From: Bacteroidales bacterium
Lineage (GTDB): Bacteria; Bacteroidota; Bacteroidia; Bacteroidales; Muribaculaceae
Assembly: GCA_015061055.1 (NCBI GenBank)
Contig: SUXH01000019.1
Span: 1-49,864 of the forward strand
Length of the DNA stretch: 49,864 nt
Reading direction: 5' to 3'
Shown: positions 16,200-25,642 of the stretch, piece after piece
Numbering within the stretch: position 1 is the stretch's first letter
How the letters are laid out: each line of letters begins with the position of its first letter
Made by a program: the position numbers and the translations under genes
The notes under the pieces: generated by a model
Database searches by the model: none
What the model saw: the letters and a program-made list of their open reading frames with translations, nothing else
Told to the model about the DNA's origin: nothing

Positions 16200-18590
16200 A
16201 TGCAAGAGTTTGATAACAATCAAGTGGAAAATAGGGAAGTAGCAGGGAGTGAAATTTCAATGCGTGAATATTTTGCTGCTTGTTGGAGTAACTGGAAATG
16301 GTTTGCTTTGTCATTTGTGGTTTGTGCCGCATTGGCTGTACTTTTTGCAAAGTCAAGAACTTGTGAATATAGTTCTTCAGCATATGTGTTGATTAAATCA
16401 AGTGAAGGTGCCGGTAGTAATATGGCTACCGCAATGTTTACCGATCTTGGATTTATGGGAGACAATTCAAGTGCAGTAGAAAATGAGATCTATGTTATGA
16501 AATCAACTCAGTTGATGGATGATGTGGTGAAAAAACTTCGCATCAATAACTTGTATTTCATTAAACAAGGTTTGCGTAAAGTTAATATATATGGCAAGAA
16601 TCCAATAGAAGTGATTCTTCCTGCTGAATTGAAATATACCGAACGTCCGAAAGAAGTCGTAGTGCGCCCATTAAGTGATACTGAGTATGAATTTGAAACC
16701 GATAGTTTGTCGTGGACTAAAGCAAAATATGGTGAGGTGAATAAGACCGAGTACGGTGATATGTCGGTGGTTAAAACGCCTTATTTTGCGGAGAAGTACA
16801 TAGGAGAGAATATCTATGTTAGTGTTAGCGGCATTCATTCAAGAGCAGTTTCGTTCTGTAAGATTCTTGAAGTCAAGAAAGCTGACCGTGAGACGGTTGT
16901 GCTTCAGTTGTCTTTTAAAGGAAGCAATTATAAGATGTGTCAAGATGTACTGAATAATCTCATAGAAGCTTATAATGATGATGTTATTAATGATAAAAAT
17001 CGTGTGGCGCTTGCAACAGAATCATTTATTGTAGATAGAATAAATGCCATAAGTAAAGATTTGGGTGGTATCGATTCTCAAATTGAACATTTCAAGTCGA
17101 CTAATAATATGCCGGATTTGGAAAAGACTGCAGAGGTTTATATGAGAGAAGGTTCTGAATATGCTGCAAATGTTGCTGAATCCGAAATTCAATTATCGTT
17201 GGTACAATCGGTAAGAGACTATATGCAGGGAATGAAAGAGAATGATTTTATTCCTGCAAATACAGGTATTGCTGATGTAGGTATCAATGCATTGATAACA
17301 GCTTATAATACTGAATATCTTGAGTATGCAAAAATGGCGTCAATATCAGGCGAAGCCAATCCAGTAACAATCGAAGCTGCAAAAACATTGGCTTCAATGC
17401 GTGCAAATATTCTTCGATCAATAGAGAATCTTGCAAAGACTCTTGAAGTGAAAGTAGAAAAAGCCCGCTTGCAGGAACGTTCGGTAAATCGTCGAATAGC
17501 TTCGGTTCCTACACAAGAAAAAGAAATTATAGATGTACTCCGTCAACAAAAAATCAAGGAGGAATTATATTTGTATTTACTTAATAAGCGTGAGGAAAAT
17601 GCATTACAACTTGCTATTACAGAACCTAATGCAAAGATTATAGAACATGCGGGAGGTGATAGTAAGCCAATTTCTCCACGTACGATGTATATTCTTGTAA
17701 TAGGTGCTTTCTTGGGCGTTTTAATCCCTGCAGGTGTTATTTATGTGATTTTCTGGATAAGAACTCTTGATGTGAAAGTACGTCTACGTCATGATATTGA
17801 AAGTCTGTGTGATTTACCGATTTTAGGTGAATTGCCAAGTAAATCAAAGGCGCAAGCAAATGAGGAATTGGTAGTAACAGAAACCGGACGTGATGGAATG
17901 ACTGAAGCTTTCCGTATTGTAAGAGGTAATTTGGATTATATGCTTGGTAAAACTAAAGATGGCTTAGGACATGTGATTCAATTTACGTCGACAATTCCGA
18001 GTGAAGGCAAGAGTTTTGTGGCTATCAACTTGGCGTTGACTTATGCTCAATTGGGACATAAAGTTATTGCAGTCGACTTAGATTTGCGTAAGGGTAACTT
18101 CTCTCGTTATCTTGGAGAGAGAATGAAGGTAGGTGTAAGTTCTTATTTGTCGGGTAAAATAGACAATATTGATGAAATAATTAAAAAGGGTACAATGCAT
18201 ACGAATCTTGATACACTTTCGTTGGGACCTGTGCCACCTAATCCAACACAGTTATTGTTGAGCGACCGATTAAAAGAATTGATTCAATATTTGCGTGAAC
18301 ATTATTCAATAATATTGTTAGATACTATGCCTTATAGTCTTATTGCAGACCCTGCTATTATTAATAGACGCGTTGATATGACTGTTTATGTAATGAGAAG
18401 TGGTAAGATTGATAAGCGTTATCTTCCGGAGATTGAAAAGATGAGCAAGGAAAATAAGATTAAGAATGTTGCATTCTTGCTTACTGATGTACCAATGGGA
18501 CGAGGCTCTCGAAAAGGTTACGGATATGGTTATGGTTATGGCTATGGCTATGGCTATGGTAATGAAGATGGTGAAGATAAATCTAAGTAG
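16200..18590 (+). CDS. Wzc-like polysaccharide co-polymerase / bacterial tyrosine kinase
   Basis: This 796-residue inner-membrane protein has a Wzz domain at the N-terminus, transmembrane helices near residues 32-52 and 495-520, a periplasmic coiled-coil region between them, and a cytoplasmic BY-kinase domain. Kinase motifs are Walker A (STIPSEGKS, about 598-606), Walker A' (VIAVDLDLRKGN) and Walker B (IILLDTMPY). The C-terminus is a run of seven Tyr-Gly units, a likely autophosphorylation cluster. Such proteins control capsule or exopolysaccharide chain length and export. No glycosyltransferases or Wza-like exporter lie next to it, so it may act in trans. The ATG at 16200 is chosen over GTG at 16197. 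Confidence 0.9.
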   Translation: MQEFDNNQVENREVAGSEISMREYFAACWSNWKWFALSFVVCAALAVLFAKSRTCEYSSSAYVLIKSSEGAGSNMATAMFTDLGFMGDNSSAVENEIYVMKSTQLMDDVVKKLRINNLYFIKQGLRKVNIYGKNPIEVILPAELKYTERPKEVVVRPLSDTEYEFETDSLSWTKAKYGEVNKTEYGDMSVVKTPYFAEKYIGENIYVSVSGIHSRAVSFCKILEVKKADRETVVLQLSFKGSNYKMCQDVLNNLIEAYNDDVINDKNRVALATESFIVDRINAISKDLGGIDSQIEHFKSTNNMPDLEKTAEVYMREGSEYAANVAESEIQLSLVQSVRDYMQGMKENDFIPANTGIADVGINALITAYNTEYLEYAKMASISGEANPVTIEAAKTLASMRANILRSIENLAKTLEVKVEKARLQERSVNRRIASVPTQEKEIIDVLRQQKIKEELYLYLLNKREENALQLAITEPNAKIIEHAGGDSKPISPRTMYILVIGAFLGVLIPAGVIYVIFWIRTLDVKVRLRHDIESLCDLPILGELPSKSKAQANEELVVTETGRDGMTEAFRIVRGNLDYMLGKTKDGLGHVIQFTSTIPSEGKSFVAINLALTYAQLGHKVIAVDLDLRKGNFSRYLGERMKVGVSSYLSGKIDNIDEIIKKGTMHTNLDTLSLGPVPPNPTQLLLSDRLKELIQYLREHYSIILLDTMPYSLIADPAIINRRVDMTVYVMRSGKIDKRYLPEIEKMSKENKIKNVAFLLTDVPMGRGSRKGYGYGYGYGYGYGYGNEDGEDKSK
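18516..18560 (+). repeat. Tandem hexanucleotide repeat coding (Tyr-Gly)n
   Basis: The 45 bases consist of alternating GGN and TAY codons encoding seven tyrosines separated by glycines. The last four units are nearly identical 6-base repeats (TATGGY). Slippage would add or remove whole Tyr-Gly pairs without a frameshift. Confidence 0.85.
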
Positions 18591-18610
18591 TCAAGTAAGA
18601 AGATAAAAGA

Positions 18611-18646
18611 AAACCCAAGATGAACAGTGTGTTTTGTCTTGGGTTT
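18611..18646. terminator. Bidirectional terminator between the Wzc-like gene and ruvC
   Basis: AAACCCAAGA (18611-18620) pairs with TCTTGGGTTT (18637-18646), with A-rich sequence on the left and T-rich sequence on the right. It lies between two converging genes and can serve both. Confidence 0.75.
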
Positions 18647-18692
18647 CTTGTTTGTATACGTAAAGTTTCAGGATTATGAGGTGTCAAAAGTT

Positions 18693-19268
18693 TTAATTTT
18701 TTTTTAGTTTATCGGGATTCTTCTCAATAAAATCTTTCCATGATTTATATCCTTTTTGAGTGAGAGGCTTGGCCGATTCATAATAGTGACACACTGCAGC
18801 TGCGAGTCCGTCGGTGGCATCAAGAAAATCGGGCATATCATCTTTAGGGATATTTAAGGTGCGACGGAGCATCTCGGCAACTTGTTCCTTGGATGCGGCT
18901 CCGTTGCCTGTGATGGACATTTTTATTTTTCGTGGTTCGTACTCAGCTATAGGAATATCTCTGTTGAGTGCTGCAGCCATAGCTACTCCTTGCGCACGCC
19001 CGAGTTTTAACATAGATTGCACGTTTTTTCCGAAAAAGGGAGCTTCAATAGCCATTTCATCAGGCAGATATTGAGAAATAAGTCCTGTTACGCGTTCATA
19101 GATACGATGTAAGCGCATATAGTGATCTTCAAATTTGTTGAGTTGAATCACCCCCATAGCTATGAGTTCAAGAGTTTTCTTGTTGATACCCAAAATGCCA
19201 TACCCCATCACATTTGTGCCGGGGTCGATACCAATGATTATGCGTTCATAATTGAGTTTCTCGTTCAT
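18693..19268 (-). CDS. ruvC: Holliday junction resolvase RuvC
   Basis: RuvC cleaves four-way DNA junctions during recombinational repair as part of the RuvABC complex. The N-terminal [16 protein letters not shown] has the first catalytic Asp, [10 protein letters not shown] the second acidic residue, and [17 protein letters not shown] the C-terminal acidic pair. The length of 191 residues is typical, with a lysine-rich tail. It follows the DUF4286 gene by 6 bases on the minus strand, so the two form an operon. Confidence 0.96.
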   Translation of the reverse strand: MNEKLNYERIIIGIDPGTNVMGYGILGINKKTLELIAMGVIQLNKFEDHYMRLHRIYERVTGLISQYLPDEMAIEAPFFGKNVQSMLKLGRAQGVAMAAALNRDIPIAEYEPRKIKMSITGNGAASKEQVAEMLRRTLNIPKDDMPDFLDATDGLAAAVCHYYESAKPLTQKGYKSWKDFIEKNPDKLKKN

Positions 19269-19274
19269 TATGAG

Positions 19275-19586
19275 CTATTTAATATCCATTAGAGTCATAA
19301 TAGTGGTGAATCCCACTACTTTTTGCCCAAAAGAGCCTTCCATTTCATGAAGGAGCTGTGCTCCATACTTGTGATACCATTTCTCGAGAGTATCAACGTT
19401 TTCTACTATGAATTGCAGTGAGAAACTATTGCTTTTGTCTTCGTTTGTTACCATCAGGTGTGCCAATCTAGGTTCTTTAAGCTCATTACTTTCGGTAGCA
19501 AACGGAATATAACGAGTACGTAGCCATTTGATGAAAGCTACAGCCTTGTCGTTAGTAACGTTGTATGTTGTATTGTATACTATCAT
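19275..19586 (-). CDS. DUF4286 family protein
   Basis: A 103-residue soluble protein beginning MIVYNTTYNV, with the ferredoxin-like alternating strand and helix pattern of the Bacteroidota DUF4286 family. No function is known to me. It lies directly upstream of ruvC (6-base gap). The TATCTTTG box on the minus strand (19594-19601) ends only 7 bases before its ATG, so the transcript probably has almost no leader. Confidence 0.85.
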   Translation of the reverse strand: MIVYNTTYNVTNDKAVAFIKWLRTRYIPFATESNELKEPRLAHLMVTNEDKSNSFSLQFIVENVDTLEKWYHKYGAQLLHEMEGSFGQKVVGFTTIMTLMDIK

Positions 19587-19593
19587 AATAGTG

Positions 19594-19601
19594 CAAAGAT
19601 A
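19594..19601 (-). promoter_or_regulatory. -7 box for DUF4286-ruvC
   Basis: TATCTTTG on the minus strand, exact TAnnTTTG, 7 bases before the DUF4286 start. No clear -33 element at the expected distance. Confidence 0.55.
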
Positions 19602-19709
19602 GTGAATAATTAGGAGTTAGAACTTAAGTAATTGCAGTTTTGTGGTTGAAAACGAGGTGTAACACTCTATTTCAGATATGTTAAATTTAAAATAAGGTTT
19701 ACTAATGTT

Positions 19710-19740
19710 ATTGAAATGTTAAAAAAATGTACTATCTTTG
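19710..19740 (+). promoter_or_regulatory. Promoter of the TonB-dependent receptor gene
   Basis: ATTG at 19710-19713 and TATCTTTG at 19733-19740 have the 19-base spacing of a Bacteroidota sigma-ABfr promoter. An AT-rich leader of about 80 bases follows before the ATG. Confidence 0.7.
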
Positions 19741-19822
19741 CGTTGTGAAAAGATTTAAAACAAGCAATTGAAACAAATATCTATAATAAACATCTTTATT
19801 ATTAATTTCATTAATTAACATT

Positions 19823-22800
19823 ATGATTAAAAATTTAAAGACGTTGCTTTCTGTGTTTATGCTTATGATTGCTATAAGCGTTAGCGCTCAAGTAACGAAT
19901 TCATCTATTAGCGGTATCGTATTAGATGAAAATGGTCAAGCATTGACCGGTGCAACAATTGAAGCAAAGCACAATCCTTCGGGAACGCTTTATGGTGCAG
20001 TAGCTAATGTAGACGGTCGCTTCTCTATTCAAGGTATGCGTACCGGTGGTCCTTACACTATAAGTGTATCTTTCATTGGTTATCGTAAGATGGTTATCAA
20101 TGACATTACATTGCAACTTGGTGAAAATTATAACATTACTGTTGATATGAAGCCGGGTGACAACGTACTTGATGATGTAGTTGTTACTGCTGTGAAGACT
20201 AAGTTTGCGGCAGAAAAGACAGGTGCTACTACTAACATTAGTAATGCACAAATCAATGCACTTCCAACAATCAATCGTAGTATTGCCGACATTGCACGTG
20301 TATCTCCTTATGCAGGTAGTGGTATGAGTTTTGCCGGTGGTGATGGTCGTTCTACAAACTTTACTGTTGACGGTGCAAACTTTAACAACAACTTCGGTCT
20401 TACTGACAAACTTCCCGGTGGAGGTACTCCTATCTCTCTTGATGCAATTGAAGAAATGCAAGTTGTTATAGCTCCTTATGATCTTCGCCAAACAAACTTC
20501 GTGGGTGGTGGTCTTAACGCTGTAACAAAGAGTGGTACCAACACATTCAAGGGATCGGCTTACACTTACCAATACAACGAAGATATGCGTGGTAATCGTG
20601 CAGGTGGTGAAGATCTTGGTAATCGTGGTGTTGACCGTAAGCACGTATATGGAGCTACTCTTGGCGGTCCAATCATCAAAGATAAGTTGTTCTTCTTTGG
20701 AAACTTTGAATATCAAAAGATACCTACAACAGCAACTGAGTGGAGAGCTTCTGAAGATGGCGTAGCTGATGCTGGTAGCTATGTATCTCGTACAACTCTT
20801 TCTGATATGGAGCGTGTTTCAAAACACGTTAAGGAGAAGTATGGTTATAATACAGGCTCTTGGACAGACTTCCCGGCTGACGAAAGCAATGTTAAATTCT
20901 TGGCTCGTATAGACTGGAACATTAATCGCGATCACAAGTTGGCTGTTCGTTACAACTATACTAAGAACTCTTATTGGAATGCTCCTAATGGAAACTCAAA
21001 TAATGCTAGCTTCCGTTATCGTGCATCAAACCGTATGTCGGCTGAATCTATGTCATTCGCTAACTCGATGTACTCAATGGATAATGTGGTACACTCATTC
21101 TCTGGAGATTTGAATAGCCGTTTTGGAAGTAATATGAGCAACCAATTGCTTGTAACTTACACAAGTATCAAGGATATGCGCGGTTCAAACTCTGATATCT
21201 TCCCATTTGTGGATATTCTTGGAGGTTATGAAGTAACTGCAGATGGAAAGATCAACCAAGATCCAACTCCATATATGTCACTTGGTTATGAGTTGTTTAC
21301 TTATAACAATGGTGTAAACAATAAGATTCTTACTATCAACGATAATTTCACTTATAACCTTGGCGCACACAAGTTGATGGCAGGTCTTAGTTTTGAGCAT
21401 CAAATGGCTAACAACTCTTATATGCGTAATGGTACAGGTTACTATCGTTACCGTAGTGTTGATGATTTCATCAATGGTGCAGCTCCTGAATCAGTAGCAT
21501 TTACTATTGGTTACAATGGTCAAACTAAGCCATCAGCACAAGTTCGTTTCAACCAATATGGCTTGTATTTACAAGATGAATGGAATGTGACTAAGAACTT
21601 CAAGTTGAACTATGGTGTTCGTTTCGATCTTCTCGCATTCAACGAAGATGATATTATGACTAACAACGCAATTCTTGCAGTAAACTATGGTGGTCGTCAT
21701 ATTGATACAGGTGTGTGGCCAGGCAGCCGTGTAAATATCAATCCTCGCGTTGGTTTCAACTGGGATGTATTTGGCGATAAGAGTTTGAAGGTGCGTGGTG
21801 GTAGTGGTCTATTTACAGGTCGTCTTCCATTGGTATTCTTCACAAATATGCCAACTAACTCAGGTATGGTTCAAAACTTGGTTACTTTGACAACTAAGTA
21901 TAGCGGATATGTGTGTGATGCTACTCCAACAGATGCACTGAATAAGTTTGCAGGTGGTATGATCACAGACGTTTACAAGATGGCTGAAGTTGCAGGTGCG
22001 CAAACTACAATTTCTCCTGAGCAAGGTGCATTCCAATCAGCTCCTTGTGGCGTAGATCCTGATTTTAAGATGCCTCAAGTGTGGAAGTCTTCTATAGCAG
22101 TTGACTATCAGATTCCTGTATCATTCCCATTCTCTGTGACCGGTGAATTTATCTATACTAAGAATATCAACGCTGTTAAGCTTGATAACTACAACATCCG
22201 TCCTATAGATGAAACTTGGGAACGCTTTGCAGGTTCAGATAACCGTGTAATCTATCCTTCTGACTACAAGTACAATAGTGATATCAACACTGCGTGTGTT
22301 CTTACAAACACTAACAAGGGTTATGGCTACATCGGTAATATAACTTTGAATGCTAAGCCTACTAAAGACCTAAACTTGATGCTTGCTTATACTCACACTG
22401 AATCAAAAGAAGTATCAGGTATGCCGGGCTCTGACGCTAACTCAGCGTGGAGTGGTTTGTATACAATAGATGGTCCAAACTTTGCAACTGTTCAACGCTC
22501 AGAATATGTAATACCTGATCGTATCATTGCAAGTGTTGGTTATGACTTGCACGAAACTACTCACCTTAACTTGTTCTACTCTTGTTATTCTCCTTACGGA
22601 TATAGCTACTATATGACAAACGATATGAATGGCGACGGAATAGCTACAGATCTAATGTATATTCCAAAGGATGAAAATGATATCGTTTGGGCAGGTACTC
22701 CTGAACAACAAGCTCAAGATGCGAAGGATTTCTGGGCATTTGTTAATCAAGATAGCTATTTGAAGAACCACAAGGGTGAATATGCTGAAGCTTATGGCGC

Positions 22801-23125
22801 TCGTTCTCCATTAGTACATCGTTTTGACTTCCGCATCGCTCAAGATATCAAGTTCCGTATCGGTAAGACTAACCACAAGATTGAACTTTCATTCGATTTT
22901 ATAAACATCGGTAATTTGTTCAACTCAAATTGGGGTGTAGCTAAGAATATGAGTTCTTGTAATAATGGTGCTATCTTAAACTATGCAGGACAGAATGCAG
23001 AAGGAAAGCCAACATTTACTCTATATCGTGATAAGGCAGGTAATGCTCCTACTAAGACTTGGGAATATAACCGTGCAACTAGCCAATGTTGGCAATTGCA
23101 ATTCGGCGCTCGTTACACATTCTAA
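19823..23125 (+). CDS. TonB-dependent outer-membrane receptor, Oar-like
   Basis: This 1100-residue protein has a signal peptide (ending near SVSAQ, residue 23), a carboxypeptidase-regulatory-like domain (about 28-115, ISGIVLDENGQALTGATI to SFIGYRKM), a plug domain (about 118-235, including VVVTAVKTKF and FTVDGANFNNNFG) and a long beta-barrel ending in Arg-Tyr-Thr-Phe, an aromatic outer-membrane terminus. This layout fits the Oar-like branch of TonB-dependent receptors rather than SusC, and no SusD partner is adjacent. The substrate is unknown. Codon use and a long leader with a good promoter suggest strong expression. A terminator follows. Confidence 0.92.
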   Translation: MIKNLKTLLSVFMLMIAISVSAQVTNSSISGIVLDENGQALTGATIEAKHNPSGTLYGAVANVDGRFSIQGMRTGGPYTISVSFIGYRKMVINDITLQLGENYNITVDMKPGDNVLDDVVVTAVKTKFAAEKTGATTNISNAQINALPTINRSIADIARVSPYAGSGMSFAGGDGRSTNFTVDGANFNNNFGLTDKLPGGGTPISLDAIEEMQVVIAPYDLRQTNFVGGGLNAVTKSGTNTFKGSAYTYQYNEDMRGNRAGGEDLGNRGVDRKHVYGATLGGPIIKDKLFFFGNFEYQKIPTTATEWRASEDGVADAGSYVSRTTLSDMERVSKHVKEKYGYNTGSWTDFPADESNVKFLARIDWNINRDHKLAVRYNYTKNSYWNAPNGNSNNASFRYRASNRMSAESMSFANSMYSMDNVVHSFSGDLNSRFGSNMSNQLLVTYTSIKDMRGSNSDIFPFVDILGGYEVTADGKINQDPTPYMSLGYELFTYNNGVNNKILTINDNFTYNLGAHKLMAGLSFEHQMANNSYMRNGTGYYRYRSVDDFINGAAPESVAFTIGYNGQTKPSAQVRFNQYGLYLQDEWNVTKNFKLNYGVRFDLLAFNEDDIMTNNAILAVNYGGRHIDTGVWPGSRVNINPRVGFNWDVFGDKSLKVRGGSGLFTGRLPLVFFTNMPTNSGMVQNLVTLTTKYSGYVCDATPTDALNKFAGGMITDVYKMAEVAGAQTTISPEQGAFQSAPCGVDPDFKMPQVWKSSIAVDYQIPVSFPFSVTGEFIYTKNINAVKLDNYNIRPIDETWERFAGSDNRVIYPSDYKYNSDINTACVLTNTNKGYGYIGNITLNAKPTKDLNLMLAYTHTESKEVSGMPGSDANSAWSGLYTIDGPNFATVQRSEYVIPDRIIASVGYDLHETTHLNLFYSCYSPYGYSYYMTNDMNGDGIATDLMYIPKDENDIVWAGTPEQQAQDAKDFWAFVNQDSYLKNHKGEYAEAYGARSPLVHRFDFRIAQDIKFRIGKTNHKIELSFDFINIGNLFNSNWGVAKNMSSCNNGAILNYAGQNAEGKPTFTLYRDKAGNAPTKTWEYNRATSQCWQLQFGARYTF

Positions 23126-23152
23126 TAGAGATTTCCGAATTTAATAATAGAA

Positions 23153-23185
23153 ATGCGACAATCAATTACGGTTGTCGCATTTTTT
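23153..23185. terminator. Terminator between the TonB receptor and the two-cassette ATPase gene
   Basis: ATGCGACA(A) at 23153-23161 pairs with TTGTCGCAT at 23172-23180, followed by a T run. It lies between converging genes. The T tract serves the plus strand. Confidence 0.85.
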
Positions 23186-23205
23186 GTTGAGAGGTTTAAT
23201 AAAAA

Positions 23206-24636
23206 TTATATTTCCTTTTGCAGTCGTTTGATTTTTGTTACGCAAGTGGGGATTTCATTGTCGTAATGAGTGACGTAGATAAGTGTTTGTCCTTGTCTGT
23301 TAGTGATATGTTCGATAGCCTGTGCTACTAATTTCTTTTTCGTTATGTCGAGTCCATGTAGCGGTTCGTCGAGTATTAGTAGAGGAGCATTTTTAATTAA
23401 TGTTCGTGCTATTAGTGCGATGCGTTGTTCGCCACTTGATAGAGTGGGGAATCGTCTTGACGCAAGATGCTCGATACCGAAACTTTTCAACCATAGCATT
23501 GCTATGGCTTTTTGGTCGTCGTTAGGTCGTCGAAAACAACCTACATTGTCAAAGAATCCCGATGCAACAACAGTAAGCATATCGGCTACGTCATTAAAAT
23601 ATAGGTGCATTTCGGGAGAAATATATCCGATACGTCGCTTAATATCCCATATACTTTCGCCTGTGCCTCGCTTACGGTCAAAAAGAATGAAAGAGTTACG
23701 ATAGCTTTGAGGGTTGTCGGCATATACAAGGCTCAATAATGTGCTTTTCCCACTTCCGTTAGCACCAAGTAAAGCCCATTTCTCGCCCGCTTTTACAGTC
23801 CAATGTACATCACGTAGGATTATAGTACTCCCATAATTAACATTACATCCATTTAGCTCGATTGCTGTGTCGAAATCTATTGTGTTGCATTTAGAATCGA
23901 TGGGCATATCGCAAAATGAATCTTTTGCGGGGAAAAGTTTGTTGAAGAAATCGTTGTTACATTCGTTGGCAGATATTGTAGCCCCGATAGTCATATCTTT
24001 TATAGGCAAAACGAAGTCGCAGAATTGAGGGATATCGGATGGATTGCACAAAAGCATTAGAACGGCTGTGCCCTCGTGAGTAATAGATAGAAGAAACTCG
24101 TTGAGCAGGTCGCGTGATGGAGCATCGAGTCCGATATAGGGGTTGTCGATAATTAGGATATCGGGTATTTCGGTAAACAAATTAATGATAAGGAACTTTC
24201 GTAGTTCTCCACTCGATAGGAAGTTGATGCGTTTGTGGATAATGTCGGAAAGCGATAAGCGTTGACACATATCATTCCAACGTTCGGAGGGGATGCGATT
24301 GGCAATTATTTCTCCAACAGTAGGTATATCATCGTTGTGTGTAGCTTCAAATCGTTGTTGGTAGTAACTTGCGTTGCTACCTGTAAGAGAATGTATATCG
24401 GAGAATTCAATGTTTTTGATTGTAAGCGAATTCTTGTCTCCACGAATCACATTGGTGCATATATTCCACCCTTTTTCGATGATTTGAGCAAGAGTGGACT
24501 TTCCGCTACCATTTTCACCTATAATGGCATAGCACTTGTTTCGTTCGATTGAGAATTGGTGAGGATTGTGCATTGTTCGCCCCATATATTGAAGTTTTTC
24601 GCTCACAGCTGTGAGTAATATGTCTTTTGCTTTCAT
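23206..24636 (-). CDS. Two-cassette ABC ATPase, ModF-like
   Basis: This 476-residue protein has two complete ATP-binding cassettes in one chain and no membrane segment. Cassette 1 has GENGSGKST, LSSGELRKF and LIIDNPYIGLD. Cassette 2 has GANGSGKST, LSSGEQRIAL and LILDEPLHGLD. Cassette 1 has Asn where the catalytic Glu of Walker B is expected (IIDNP), while cassette 2 is canonical (LDEP), suggesting one active site is degenerate. The arrangement resembles ModF/PhrA-type proteins. No permease or binding-protein gene is adjacent. The frame extends upstream to 24750, but that stretch covers the divergent promoters, so the ATG at 24636 (MKAKDI) is chosen. Confidence 0.82.
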   Translation of the reverse strand: MKAKDILLTAVSEKLQYMGRTMHNPHQFSIERNKCYAIIGENGSGKSTLAQIIEKGWNICTNVIRGDKNSLTIKNIEFSDIHSLTGSNASYYQQRFEATHNDDIPTVGEIIANRIPSERWNDMCQRLSLSDIIHKRINFLSSGELRKFLIINLFTEIPDILIIDNPYIGLDAPSRDLLNEFLLSITHEGTAVLMLLCNPSDIPQFCDFVLPIKDMTIGATISANECNNDFFNKLFPAKDSFCDMPIDSKCNTIDFDTAIELNGCNVNYGSTIILRDVHWTVKAGEKWALLGANGSGKSTLLSLVYADNPQSYRNSFILFDRKRGTGESIWDIKRRIGYISPEMHLYFNDVADMLTVVASGFFDNVGCFRRPNDDQKAIAMLWLKSFGIEHLASRRFPTLSSGEQRIALIARTLIKNAPLLILDEPLHGLDITKKKLVAQAIEHITNRQGQTLIYVTHYDNEIPTCVTKIKRLQKEI

Positions 24637-24643
24637 AATAAAA

Positions 24644-24680
24644 TAACTTTGCACAAAGTTACTTAAATTTGTTAACTTTG
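24644..24680. promoter_or_regulatory. Divergent promoter region with mirrored -7 boxes
   Basis: TAACTTTG (24644-24651) and its complement CAAAGTTA (24654-24661) face each other across two bases, and a second TAACTTTG lies at 24673-24680. The minus-strand box serves the ATPase gene (17 bases before its ATG). The box at 24673, with TTTG at 24648-24651 spaced 21 bases upstream, serves the DUF2156 gene. Confidence 0.6.
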
Positions 24681-24710
24681 TAAGCGAAATCATTGTTGTG
24701 ATTTTAATAT

Positions 24711-25637
24711 ATGAATGATAGTAGTGAAAATGAAATAAGAATGTCGCCATTGAAGTTCAAGAGTCTATCTCTTGAGTCACTTGATGAGATATATCCTTAC
24801 CTAAAAGGGTTTAAGGGAATGTCGTGTGATTACACAGCAGGTGGGTTATTGATGTGGATAGATTATTTCAAATATCAATATTGTGTGTATGGCGACACGT
24901 TGTTTATAAAGAGTGTTGCCGAAGATAATCTTGAGCGTATAGCATTTGCTCAACCATTGGGTAATATGCCTATCGATAAGGCTGTGGCATTGTTGCGTCA
25001 ATATTGTCAAGAAGAAGGATATCAGTTAATATTCTCGGCTATCACAGAGTTTAATCTTGAGAAATTTCTTGATTTACAGCCCCGGCAAGTGTATCCGCTC
25101 AAGGCGTGGTGCGATTATGTGTACACAATGGAGGCATTGTCAACCTTGTCCGGTAAAAAACTTGGAAAAAAACGCAATCATTGTAATCGATTTATATCGG
25201 AGAATCAGGATTGGAGTTTTGAGGCTATATATCCTAATAATATTATTGCAGTGCGTGAATGTTTTGCTCAAGTGTGTGCGAGTGCAAGTGATGCTCTAAT
25301 GGCGCAATATGAACGTGAGCAGGTGTGGAAAGTTCTCGACAGATTGGAATATTATCCATTTGAAGCAATGTGCTTGAAATCGGGCGATAAAGTGGTGGCT
25401 TTCAGTATAGGAGAGGTGTTGAATAATGTGTTGCACGTACATATTGAGAAATCGTTGCGTGACGTGAATGGTTCGGCAGAGATGGTGAATTGGCAATTCG
25501 CGAGCTATATTGCTCACAAATATCCTCATGTGGAATGGATTAATCGCCAAGACGATGCCGGTGATGATGGTCTTCGCCGAGCAAAACAATCTTATTATCC
25601 GGCATTCCTACTTCGTAAATATAATGTGTTCTTTTAG
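24711..25637 (+). CDS. DUF2156 (phosphatidylglycerol lysyltransferase C-terminal-like) protein
   Basis: A 308-residue soluble protein related to the acyltransferase domain of MprF (DUF2156, GNAT-like double fold). It has the segments KGFKGMSCDYTAGGLLMW near the N-terminus, LGKKRNHCNRF in the middle, and INRQDDAGDDGLRRAKQSYYP at the end, typical of the stand-alone Bacteroidota form. Full-length MprF adds amino acids to lipids, but this protein lacks the membrane flippase domain, so its substrate is unknown. It converges on the pseudouridine synthase gene with a 5-base gap. Confidence 0.82.
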   Translation: MNDSSENEIRMSPLKFKSLSLESLDEIYPYLKGFKGMSCDYTAGGLLMWIDYFKYQYCVYGDTLFIKSVAEDNLERIAFAQPLGNMPIDKAVALLRQYCQEEGYQLIFSAITEFNLEKFLDLQPRQVYPLKAWCDYVYTMEALSTLSGKKLGKKRNHCNRFISENQDWSFEAIYPNNIIAVRECFAQVCASASDALMAQYEREQVWKVLDRLEYYPFEAMCLKSGDKVVAFSIGEVLNNVLHVHIEKSLRDVNGSAEMVNWQFASYIAHKYPHVEWINRQDDAGDDGLRRAKQSYYPAFLLRKYNVFF

Positions 25638-25642
25638 TATTT

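Noticed and set aside
19922-20716. 264-codon minus-strand frame inside the TonB receptor
   Set aside because: Antisense shadow: Thr/Cys-rich translation reflecting the receptor's codon pattern, with no start context.
24637-24750. N-terminal extension of the two-cassette ATPase
   Set aside because: The extra 38 codons run through the divergent promoter and are unlike the family start; ATG at 24636 fits better.
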